This document shows positions 1 through 6,257 of a stretch of DNA of 6,257 nucleotides, piece by piece. Position 1 is the stretch's first letter, and every line of letters starts with the position of its first letter. A model generated the notes under the pieces. The model searched no databases. It was not told the origin of the DNA and was given only the letters and a program-made list of their open reading frames with translations. The stretch is from Pseudopedobacter sp045629485 (GTDB taxonomy: Bacteria; Bacteroidota; Bacteroidia; Sphingobacteriales; Sphingobacteriaceae): the NCBI GenBank assembly GCA_045629485.1, contig JAZQRF010000250.1, forward strand, positions 1 to 6,257, written 5' to 3'. The position numbers and the translations under genes are program-made.

Positions 1-1
1 C

Positions 2-964
2 ATTAATGTAGAGCCCAATACAGGTTTAGCTTCCCGTACCGCTGTAATTGCCGTAAAAGGAGAGCTTCCAATGGAAGATAAAAAGATTACAATTGTTCAG
101 GAAGGAAGCATAAAAATTAAAGTAGATAAATCCGCTTTAACCTTTGCCCGTACCTTATCAACTCAGGAAATAGTAGTTACTACTGATTTAGACTGGACAT
201 TTGTTGTTAATAGTACCAGTAGCTGGTTAACCGCTACTAAAGATGGAAATAAGCTTATAGTGACGGCTAAAGAAAATAGTTTTTTAGAACGGGTAAGTTC
301 TATTGTTTTAAAAACTGATGAATTAGATATTAATATTTCTGTTAAGCAGTCTGGTTATGGTATCGGAAATGATTTAGACAGACAAGTATTAATTGCTATT
401 TATAACAATATGGGAGCAGCCAGTTCAGGAACAGGTTGGGATATCACTCAACCATTAAATTCCTCTACAGTAGGTACCGCCTGGCCGGGTATAACTTTAG
501 GGACAATAAATGGAATAAGCAGAGTAACAGGAATTAATTTGTCAGGAAAAACGCTTTCTGGAAATATTCCTTCAGAAATAGGCTATCTTTCAGAACTAAC
601 ACAATTAAATCTAACTAATAATTTTAATATTACCGGTACCCTCCCTTCAACAATGGGTAATCTTACAAAATTAAATAGTTTTTCAGCTAGTAGAAGTAAA
701 ATAACGGGTTCTATTCCTGTTGAATTTGGAAATCTCATCAATTTAGTAACGTTCCAGATTCATACCAATTTATTGAATGGGAGCTTGCCGGCAAACGTAT
801 TTAATAAACTAACTAAATTGAATTCTCTGGAATTAAAATCAAATAATTTCTCTGGAGAAATTCCTGCAGATATGAAAGCGAATCCAAACTGGGCATCTAA
901 GTGGAATGCGGCATCTAATATTTGTCCTCAAAACACAGGTTATGGGTTTACTAATTGTCCATAA
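2..964 (+). CDS. BACON-domain and leucine-rich-repeat surface protein, 3' part (5' end outside window)
   Basis: The frame is open from the left edge (codons from base 2) to a tandem TAA TAA at 962-967. The ATG at 71 is therefore an internal Met, not the start: the 23 codons before it (INVEPNTGLASRTAVIAVKG and on) continue into KKITIVQEG, the typical closing strand of a BACON domain. Counting that Met as residue 1, a complete second BACON domain spans about 14-94 (WTFVV, SSWLT, closing in INISVKQSG). A plant-style LRR cap follows (about 103-150, with W123 and W138). Then come five 24-25-residue repeats (about 152-273) with LxGxIP-type cores such as LSGNIP, ITGSIP and FSGEIP. The tail has two cysteines (C285, C296). 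BACON domains are associated with carbohydrate or mucin binding in Bacteroidota, and LRRs bind proteins or glycans. I infer a surface-exposed binding protein. Ligand and N-terminal anchor cannot be seen, and no catalytic domain is visible. Confidence 0.88.
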   Translation: MNVEPNTGLASRTAVIAVKGELPMEDKKITIVQEGSIKIKVDKSALTFARTLSTQEIVVTTDLDWTFVVNSTSSWLTATKDGNKLIVTAKENSFLERVSSIVLKTDELDINISVKQSGYGIGNDLDRQVLIAIYNNMGAASSGTGWDITQPLNSSTVGTAWPGITLGTINGISRVTGINLSGKTLSGNIPSEIGYLSELTQLNLTNNFNITGTLPSTMGNLTKLNSFSASRSKITGSIPVEFGNLINLVTFQIHTNLLNGSLPANVFNKLTKLNSLELKSNNFSGEIPADMKANPNWASKWNAASNICPQNTGYGFTNCP

Positions 965-982
965 TAACTTTAAATGAGTACT

Positions 983-1019
983 AATTTCTGGCATTACATC
1001 AATTGTATTGCCAGGAATT
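983..1019 (+). terminator. Stem-loop after the BACON/LRR gene, possible terminator
   Basis: AATTTCTGGCA (983-993) pairs with TGCCAGGAATT (1009-1019) over 11 bp with one G-T wobble. After a T-T mismatch, 995-998 pair with 1004-1007, leaving a 5-nt loop at 999-1003. It begins 16 nt after the second stop codon, where a transcript end is expected. No T-tract follows directly, so it is not a textbook intrinsic terminator. It could instead protect the mRNA 3' end or act in the leader of the next gene. Confidence 0.45.
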
Positions 1020-1111
1020 GAAATAGAACTTAATCAGTTTTTAGAAAGGGATGATAGAAGTGATCTGCCTTTTAATCTTTAGCATTCATCTAAATAAATA
1101 TTGAAATTCTT

Positions 1112-2632
1112 ATGAGAAATTATTGGAAAACCGCAAGCAATATTCTGGCGATAGGCTTACTAACAGTATCATGTCAAAGAACGGAAGTTTCAAATAACAA
1201 TTTAAAAGAGTCCGATGGTGTTCTAAAGGGTACCAGCAGTGCTTTAGCAAAATCGTCTCCTTCTTACTTGGGTGTAACACTTTGTTATAATGGACAAGAA
1301 CGGGCAGGTGGTGCACAATACCCCTATAATAAATCTCTTTTTTTATCAAATACGACAGAGGCAGATTGGTGGGATAATATCGTGGAAGAGGTTGCCTCTA
1401 GTGGAGTAGACTACATTGCTCCCATAGATCGGGGATTTATAGCCAGTTATCCCACAATTGATGCTGGTGACCCTAATAAATTAGCAAATCTTTGTGCTGC
1501 TATGGACCGAAGAGGATTGAGCAATGCTTTTAAAATAGCCATATTTGATGACATTCCTGCGTCGTGGACAGCTAATCGGAATAAAGATAATGGATCTGGC
1601 TATGGCTATAATCCTCCCTTTGATTGTGGAGACACTACTAACTATAAGTACATTTGGGATTATAATATTAAGCTTTGTTTTAATAAGGTCCCAGACTCAA
1701 AAAGGTTTAAGATTGATGGCAAACCTGTAATCTTTTTTTGGAGTGTAAATTCTCCCTTTTGTACAAATCAGGGGAATGGAAATTTGAAAAAAATTGCTAA
1801 TTATATTCGTATGAAATGCCAGGCAGAGTTTGGTTTTACTCCGTACTTGGTGGTAGATCAATCCTGGCTTGTAAGAGATCCTTTATGTGATGACCCTGCA
1901 GTTGTTGATGCCGTAAACAATTGGTTTGTCCCCCCCAATTCATGGTCCTTACGTACATTCAACAGCGTAAAGGTTGGCGTTCTAGTACCTCAATTTCAAT
2001 TTTCCGGACATGCAAACTTCATAAATGCTAACCACGGTCAAACTTTAACTACTGGTCTTGAAAATACCGTAAACAACCAATCTATGTTGACTTTAGTAGA
2101 AGGATTTACAGATGCCGCAGAATCCGCAGCTTTATGGAGAAGCAATGATAATACATATTATGATTACCCTAATCAGCGAATAAATATTTTAAGACGTTAT
2201 TCTAATAATGCGTATCCTGCAATACTTAAAATGGAAGCCGAGGCCTGCGATAGTTTTCATGATGTTACTTCAGGAAATAGCGGAAACACATTCAGGGCAG
2301 GTAATTTAGATATTGTAAAAACTGCAGATACTAACGGAGGATGGCATGTAACCGCCGCACAGGCAAATGAATGGCTGGAATGGAAGGAAGTACCCTTACT
2401 TGCAAATTCTAAGTTTCAGATCCGTTATTCTTCAAGCCAGGCAACAACTGTTAAAGTTACTATCGATGGTGTTGATCTAACTCAGGTAAACCTACCTGTT
2501 ACAGGAAATGGATACTGGTCTACAGTAGATATTGGAACCAAAGCAATAGGAACCAATAGTTTGCATGATGTTCGTTTGACGGTGGTATCAGGCATGTGTA
2601 GCATTAATTATCTACAAAGGGTTTCATATTAA
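1112..2632 (+). CDS. Exported lipoprotein with DUF5010-type (glycosidase-like) domain and C-terminal CBM6-like module
   Basis: A 506-residue protein with a lipoprotein signal: charged start (R2, K6), hydrophobic stretch 11-19 and LTVSC with the lipidated Cys at 21. T at -3 is a relaxed lipobox. A polar linker (about 22-50) leads into a domain at about 52-372 that resembles DUF5010. Landmarks are GVTLCYNG (54-61), the acidic pair D146-D147, DGKPVIFFWS (202-211), DQSW (249-252) and VEGFTD (329-334, with E330 and D334). The DGKPVIFFW strand recalls GH99/GH71-like TIM barrels, so a glycan-hydrolase role is plausible but not shown, and I cannot assign catalytic residues. From E375 (EAEA) to the end is a jelly-roll module of about 130 residues. 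NGGWHV and NEWLEW (W411, W421, W424) and the closing SINYLQ fit CBM6/DUF5010_C. The ATG is chosen because the signal peptide starts there, though no Shine-Dalgarno precedes it. A C7 tract lies at 1930-1936. Confidence 0.85.
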   Translation: MRNYWKTASNILAIGLLTVSCQRTEVSNNNLKESDGVLKGTSSALAKSSPSYLGVTLCYNGQERAGGAQYPYNKSLFLSNTTEADWWDNIVEEVASSGVDYIAPIDRGFIASYPTIDAGDPNKLANLCAAMDRRGLSNAFKIAIFDDIPASWTANRNKDNGSGYGYNPPFDCGDTTNYKYIWDYNIKLCFNKVPDSKRFKIDGKPVIFFWSVNSPFCTNQGNGNLKKIANYIRMKCQAEFGFTPYLVVDQSWLVRDPLCDDPAVVDAVNNWFVPPNSWSLRTFNSVKVGVLVPQFQFSGHANFINANHGQTLTTGLENTVNNQSMLTLVEGFTDAAESAALWRSNDNTYYDYPNQRINILRRYSNNAYPAILKMEAEACDSFHDVTSGNSGNTFRAGNLDIVKTADTNGGWHVTAAQANEWLEWKEVPLLANSKFQIRYSSSQATTVKVTIDGVDLTQVNLPVTGNGYWSTVDIGTKAIGTNSLHDVRLTVVSGMCSINYLQRVSY

Positions 2633-2650
2633 AAATCTATTATTAAAACA

Positions 2651-2682
2651 GTTTATGATCTAAACGGCTGCAGAGAATGCAG
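2651..2682 (+). other. Two small back-to-back hairpins in the 2633-2761 intergenic gap
   Basis: GTTTA (2651-2655) pairs with TAAAC (2661-2665) around loop TGATC. Three bases further on, CTGCA (2668-2672) pairs with TGCAG (2678-2682) around loop GAGAA. Each stem is only 5 bp and no T-tract follows, so a terminator for the lipoprotein gene is only a weak possibility. The rest of this gap is AT-rich and shows no clear Bacteroidota promoter (no TTTG / TAnnTTTG pair). Confidence 0.25.
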
Positions 2683-2761
2683 TATACAAATTACAGATTT
2701 AGGTTTACCAATACCAATTATAAATAGAAAATTAAATACTTATATAAAATAACTAATCTTT

Positions 2762-3142
2762 ATGATTAAAAAGCGAATCGTTTCATTCTTGTTTATTTCA
2801 ATATTTTTATTGACAATATCTCATGTTAATGCACAAACAAAAAAAGCAGTACCTGTTAAATCTGCAGCAAAAGTCTCAGCTGCAGACATAGAATTAGGAA
2901 AGCAATTATTATCAAAAAGCGATTGCTTAGCCTGTCATAGGGTAGATATTAAACTTGTTGGACCTTCCTATGCTGATGTTGCCAAAAAATATCCGGCAAC
3001 TGATGCTAATTATACTTATTTAGCAAATAGAATTAAACAGGGAGGGAGTGGAGTTTGGGGGCAAATAGCAATGTCTCCACATCCATCAATTTCTCTATCA
3101 GAGGCAAAGAAAATAGCAGCATATATATTATCCGTTAAATAA
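2762..3142 (+). CDS. Small exported mono-haem class I c-type cytochrome
   Basis: A 126-residue protein with a signal peptide (K3, K4 and R5, then hydrophobic 6-20, likely cleavage after VNA at 24) and a short Lys/Ala-rich linker. A single class I cytochrome c domain spans about 40-126. The haem site is C55-L-A-C58-H59, with H59 as proximal ligand. M104 in AMSPHP is the likely sixth ligand. GPSY (67-70), the GGSGVWG loop (94-100) and the C-terminal helix ending AAYIL are typical of cytochrome c551/c552-like domains. Role: one-electron carrier in the periplasm or attached to the envelope. In Bacteroidota, similar domains occur fused to ThuA or sugar-dehydrogenase domains (family knowledge), and here a ThuA gene lies two genes downstream. 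Its redox partner is not in the window. The stop codon directly abuts the GTG start of the receptor, so it appears to be the first visible gene of an operon. Confidence 0.93.
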   Translation: MIKKRIVSFLFISIFLLTISHVNAQTKKAVPVKSAAKVSAADIELGKQLLSKSDCLACHRVDIKLVGPSYADVAKKYPATDANYTYLANRIKQGGSGVWGQIAMSPHPSISLSEAKKIAAYILSVK

Positions 3143-5491
3143 GTGAGAAAAGGACTGTTATTTTTCTGTTTCTTCTTGTTTTTAGATCTTTTTGCCCAGG
3201 CACAAGATAGATTTAGTATAAGCGGGCAAGTTAAATCGGTAAAGGGCAATGTGGTTTCTAATGCTATTTTGCATATTTTAAATACCAATAATTTCATTAC
3301 CAGCGATGCGAAAGGGAATTTTTCGTTTAGAGGTTTAAAAATTGGGGATTACGAAATTGAGATAAGTGCTGATGGATACCATCCTGTTGTTAAAAATATA
3401 AACCTCCGGTCTGATGTTAAAGGAATTTCTATCTCTTTAAATGAATTAGGAGAGCAATTAGATGAAGTGCTGGTGACCGCACAAAAGCGTGATGAAAATC
3501 CACAAAAATTAGCGCTCAGTATTTCCGTACTTAACGCTAAACAAGTACAAGATTATAAACTTTGGAATACGAAAGACCTTACGGCTACAATGCCCAATTT
3601 ATTCTCTGCAAGTCCTGGAGATAATCGCAATGTAACCTCCATAAGAGGAATTGCTACAACGTCTTATGATCCTGCGGTCACAACTTACATAGATGGCGTA
3701 AATCAATTTAGTCTTGATACTTATTTTGCCCAATTACAAGATGTAGAACGTATAGAGGTTTTACGCGGACCTCAAAGTACACTATACGGCAGTAATGCCA
3801 TGGGTGGGGTAATTAACATGATTACTAAACAGCCAGATAATGCTTTAAAGGGATTTGCTAATGTAGATTTTGGAAATTATAATTTGCAGCGATATAATTT
3901 AGGAATGAAGTTTCCTTTTGTAAAAGATAAGCTGTTTTTAGGGGTATCGGGTTTATCTAGCAAGTCTAATGGTTATTTTAAAAATGAATTTAACCAAAGT
4001 GATTTTGACAAACAACATAGTTTTTCAGGAAATTATTATCTAAAGTATTTAACTACTTCAAAACTATCTTTTACTCTAAATATCAAACACGCGGAGAACC
4101 GGAACTTAGGGGCTTTTCCGCTTGCAGGAAGCATAGCCGATGCATTAGAAAATCCATATACTGTTAATCAAAATGATGTAGCTAATATGGTTGATAATAT
4201 TTTTAATTCGTCTTTATCCGTTAATTACTCAGGGACTGCATTTAATTTTTCATCGCAAAGTGCTTATCAATCCAATTATCGTATATATAAGCAACCTATA
4301 GATGCAGATTTTTCACCTTTAAGTCTTTATTCACAAGTTAATAATTATGGGCACAATTGGAATAATGTAAAAGTTGCTACGCAAGAGTTTCGTTTCAGCT
4401 CACCGGGTTCTTCATTATCTAAACTAAAATGGGTTGCAGGGATTTACTCTTTTTACCAGTTTAATCCAACTAAATTGGGGCTTCATTTTGGCGAAGATGC
4501 TGAAATTATAGGTATTCCCCAATCTATGTTGAATACTACTAATATAAATATTAGAAAAGGTAAAAGCTTTGGGATTGCTGGTTTTACACAAGGAACTTAT
4601 TCTTTTACTGAGAAGTTTAATTTGATTGTAGGATTCCGTTACGATTATGAAAATAAAAGTTTAGCTGCCGGAGAGGAATTTGATGCAGGTCAGGCTGACA
4701 ATGTGATTTTAGAACCTATAACCTCTATAGATAAAAACTTTAATGCGTTTACTCCTAAATTAGGTTTGCAATATAGTTTGTATCCAGACAATTCAATTTA
4801 TGGAACATTTAGCAGGGGTTTTAGAGCAGGTGGAATAGATAGAGAAGAAGGTCAATTTTTTTATTTTAATCCTGAGTACAGTAACAATTTTGAGGTCGGC
4901 TCTAAAAATTATTTTTTAAATAACCTTCTTAGAGTCAACTTAAGCTTGTTTTATGCAACAGTAAACAATGCACAAGTACCCACTTTAGTGTTGCCCGAAG
5001 GTTTAGTTCTCACTCGTAATGCAGGTAAACTTACTAGTAAAGGAGCCGAAATAGAATTAGCTATAAAGCCTTTGAAAGATCTGGAAATAAATTATAATGC
5101 CGGTTTAACTGATGCATACTATAAAAAGCTGGTTAGCCCAACAGATCAGCCCTCTCTAAATCAAATGAACAAGAGGCAAATTTTTACTCCAGAGGCAACT
5201 TCTATGGTGTCAGCACAATATGAATATCCTATTAAAAATACTTATAAGATTATTGTTAGAGGTGAATGGAAATATGTAGGAGATCAATACTTTGATTTAG
5301 CAAATACATTCCAGCAAAAAGCTTATCATCTTTTTAATTCCAGGATTGGTTTTTCCACCCAATATTTTAATTTATTTATATGGGGAGAGAATCTTACTAA
5401 GAGAAAATATATTGATTATGCTTACGACTTTGGTGCTGCACATTTAGGTACACCTCGCATTTATGGATTATCATTAAACAAGAATTTTTAA
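3143..5491 (+). CDS. TonB-dependent outer-membrane receptor (non-SusC type), GTG start
   Basis: A 782-residue outer-membrane active transporter energised by TonB-ExbBD. A signal peptide spans residues 1-20 (RKGLLFF core, cleavage after FAQA). A CarboxypepD_reg-like beta-sandwich follows (about 26-100; SISGQVKS, then GNFSFRGLKIGDYEI). A TonB-box-like DEVLVTA is at 107-113. The plug covers about 117-231, with TSIRGI (165-170), YIDGV (182-186) and IEVLRGPQSTLYGSNAMGG (204-222). The rest forms the 22-strand barrel, ending in a terminal Phe as outer-membrane proteins usually do. SusC-type transporters are near 1000 residues and paired with SusD. This one is shorter and no SusD is in view, so it looks more like siderophore, vitamin or small-ligand receptors. 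Substrate is unknown. The GTG is chosen because it gives a complete signal peptide and the first in-frame ATG is Met150, inside the plug. It abuts the upstream TAA with no spacer and no Shine-Dalgarno, suggesting translational coupling to the cytochrome gene. Confidence 0.95.
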   Translation: MRKGLLFFCFFLFLDLFAQAQDRFSISGQVKSVKGNVVSNAILHILNTNNFITSDAKGNFSFRGLKIGDYEIEISADGYHPVVKNINLRSDVKGISISLNELGEQLDEVLVTAQKRDENPQKLALSISVLNAKQVQDYKLWNTKDLTATMPNLFSASPGDNRNVTSIRGIATTSYDPAVTTYIDGVNQFSLDTYFAQLQDVERIEVLRGPQSTLYGSNAMGGVINMITKQPDNALKGFANVDFGNYNLQRYNLGMKFPFVKDKLFLGVSGLSSKSNGYFKNEFNQSDFDKQHSFSGNYYLKYLTTSKLSFTLNIKHAENRNLGAFPLAGSIADALENPYTVNQNDVANMVDNIFNSSLSVNYSGTAFNFSSQSAYQSNYRIYKQPIDADFSPLSLYSQVNNYGHNWNNVKVATQEFRFSSPGSSLSKLKWVAGIYSFYQFNPTKLGLHFGEDAEIIGIPQSMLNTTNINIRKGKSFGIAGFTQGTYSFTEKFNLIVGFRYDYENKSLAAGEEFDAGQADNVILEPITSIDKNFNAFTPKLGLQYSLYPDNSIYGTFSRGFRAGGIDREEGQFFYFNPEYSNNFEVGSKNYFLNNLLRVNLSLFYATVNNAQVPTLVLPEGLVLTRNAGKLTSKGAEIELAIKPLKDLEINYNAGLTDAYYKKLVSPTDQPSLNQMNKRQIFTPEATSMVSAQYEYPIKNTYKIIVRGEWKYVGDQYFDLANTFQQKAYHLFNSRIGFSTQYFNLFIWGENLTKRKYIDYAYDFGAAHLGTPRIYGLSLNKNF

Positions 5492-5492
5492 A

Positions 5493-6242
5493 ATGAGAAA
5501 GATTAATTATAATAAAATAAACACTTTGGTTTTGGTGTTAATGGTGCTTTTTATAAGTTCCAATACTTTTGCTAAAAGACCAAGAATACTCATCTTTAGT
5601 AAAACTGCTGGTTTTAAACACGGTTCTATTCCAAGGGGAATTGTTGAAATTCAAAAGCTTGGCAGCCAGAATAAATTTGATGTTGATACGACCACTAATG
5701 TTAAGGACTTTAACTTAGATTTTCTTAAAAAGTATAAAGCAGTTGTTTTTTTGAACCCTACAGGCAGTGTCTTTAATGAAGAGCAAAAGGAAGCTTTTAA
5801 AACCTATATTAATAACGGAGGAGGTTTTGTAGGGGTACACTCTGCAACAGATTTCGAATACAATTGGAAATGGTATGGGAATTTAGTTGGGGCATATTTC
5901 AATGGTCATCCAGATCAGCAGGTAGCTACTATTCGTGTAGTTGATGGTAAGCATATAGCCACAAAGCACCTAATTAATCCATGGGTGCGTAAAGATGAGT
6001 GGTATAACTTTAAAACAGTATCCAAAAGTATTAATGTTCTACTCGAAGTAGATGAAAGTACTTACAATGCAGGTAAAAATAAAATGGGAAGTAGTCATCC
6101 TATAGCCTGGTACCATGATTTTGAAGGCGGAAGGTCTTTTTATACTGGCTTAGGGCATACAGACGAATCTTATGATGAACCCTTGTTTCAACAACATTTA
6201 CTAGGCGGAATATTATACGCAGCAAAAATTTCAAAACGATAA
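5493..6242 (+). CDS. Exported ThuA-family protein (trehalose-utilisation-like, GATase-like fold)
   Basis: A 249-residue protein with a signal peptide (basic residues up to K8, hydrophobic 12-22, likely cleavage after TFA at 27) and one ThuA domain from about 30 to 245. Landmarks are RILIFSKTAGFKHGSI (31-46), the strand KAVVFLNPTG (82-91), GGGFVGVHSATD (109-120), GHPDQ (138-142), KDEWYNF (167-173), the HPIAWYHDFEGGRSFYTGLGH run (202-222) and a closing LLGGILYAA helix. The fold is that of class I glutamine amidotransferases, but the nucleophile Cys is replaced by His116 (G-V-H-S), so it is not an amidotransferase. Rhizobial ThuA acts with the dehydrogenase ThuB on trehalose-type disaccharides through 3-keto intermediates. 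Transfer of that role to this protein is inference. It starts 1 bp after the receptor stop, so it is co-transcribed with it. It ends in tandem TAA TAA. Fold confidence is high, substrate is unknown. Confidence 0.93.
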   Translation: MRKINYNKINTLVLVLMVLFISSNTFAKRPRILIFSKTAGFKHGSIPRGIVEIQKLGSQNKFDVDTTTNVKDFNLDFLKKYKAVVFLNPTGSVFNEEQKEAFKTYINNGGGFVGVHSATDFEYNWKWYGNLVGAYFNGHPDQQVATIRVVDGKHIATKHLINPWVRKDEWYNFKTVSKSINVLLEVDESTYNAGKNKMGSSHPIAWYHDFEGGRSFYTGLGHTDESYDEPLFQQHLLGGILYAAKISKR

Positions 6243-6250
6243 TAAGAGAA

Positions 6251-6257
6251 ATGAAAA
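6251..6257 (+). CDS. Possible start of the next operon gene (first codons only)
   Basis: An ATG AAA lies 8 nt after the ThuA stop, preceded by the purine-rich TAAGAGAA. The spacing and Met-Lys beginning match the close packing of the preceding genes, three of which begin Met-charged or Met-Ile-Lys. Only two full codons are visible, so neither product nor gene status can be established. Confidence 0.4.

Noticed and set aside
71..73. ATG at 71 as the start of the BACON/LRR gene
   Set aside because: The same frame is open to the left edge and the codons before it complete a BACON domain; there is no signal peptide after this Met.
1051..1104. 17-codon hydrophobic small frame (MIEVICLLIFSIHLNKY) just upstream of the lipoprotein gene, preceded by AGAAAGGG
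   Set aside because: The purine run touches the ATG with no spacing, the frame is short enough to arise by chance, and no recognisable leader-peptide motif is present.
1110..1349. Minus-strand open frame of 79 codons opposite the lipoprotein gene start
   Set aside because: It lies almost entirely antisense to a well-supported gene, has no recognisable domain and no start context.
1545..1730. 61-codon frame inside the lipoprotein gene, other + frame
   Set aside because: It is wholly inside a domain-bearing gene and its product shows no recognisable features.
1073..2762. Shared TAATCTTTA at 1073-1081 and 2754-2762, upstream of two genes, as a possible promoter -7 element
   Set aside because: It fits TAnnTTTG poorly, has no TTTG partner upstream, and the second copy overlaps the ATG, so it cannot act as a promoter for that gene.
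3016..3297. Minus-strand open frame of 93 codons across the cytochrome/receptor junction
   Set aside because: It is antisense to the haem domain end and the receptor signal peptide, both well supported; its product has no recognisable fold.
3143..5491. Receptor as a SusC of a SusC/SusD pair
   Set aside because: It is about 200 residues shorter than typical SusC and is followed directly by a ThuA gene, not a SusD lipoprotein.

Overview
The window reads as a Bacteroidota chromosome segment, most likely from a Sphingobacteriaceae-type organism (Pedobacter or a relative). The reasons are AT-rich DNA, TAA stops on all five genes whose ends are visible, almost no Shine-Dalgarno sequences, BACON domains, a lipoprotein of the DUF5010 type, and a TonB-dependent receptor with an N-terminal carboxypeptidase-regulatory-like domain. 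This placement is inferred from gene content and style, not from a marker gene. All recognised genes lie on the + strand.

Left part (1-2632). The window opens inside a gene whose 3' end encodes the end of one BACON domain, a complete BACON domain and a plant-like leucine-rich-repeat domain. It is a surface-type binding protein with no visible catalytic domain. A long inverted repeat at 983-1019 follows it and may end its transcript. Next comes a lipoprotein (1112-2632) with a DUF5010-type, probably TIM-barrel glycosidase-like domain and a C-terminal CBM6-like carbohydrate-binding domain. Both proteins are of kinds often found in carbohydrate-utilisation loci, but no SusC/SusD pair is in view.

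Right part (2762-6257). Three genes are packed head to tail: a small exported c-type cytochrome (one CXXCH), a 782-residue TonB-dependent receptor, and an exported ThuA-family protein. Gaps are 0 bp and 1 bp, and a further ATG lies 8 nt after the last stop, so an operon continues past the right edge. The receptor has no in-frame ATG before its plug domain. It must start at the GTG directly after the cytochrome stop codon, which suggests translational coupling.

Working hypothesis (inference): the receptor brings a small ligand, perhaps a glycoside or disaccharide, into the periplasm. ThuA-type chemistry is linked to 3-keto sugars from trehalose-like disaccharides, and the cytochrome could accept electrons from a sugar dehydrogenase encoded outside the window. 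The dehydrogenase itself is not visible, so the pathway is not demonstrated. The two intergenic gaps (965-1111 and 2633-2761) hold hairpins but no convincing promoter, RNA gene or small gene. No tRNA, rRNA, CRISPR array, IS element or phage signal was seen.
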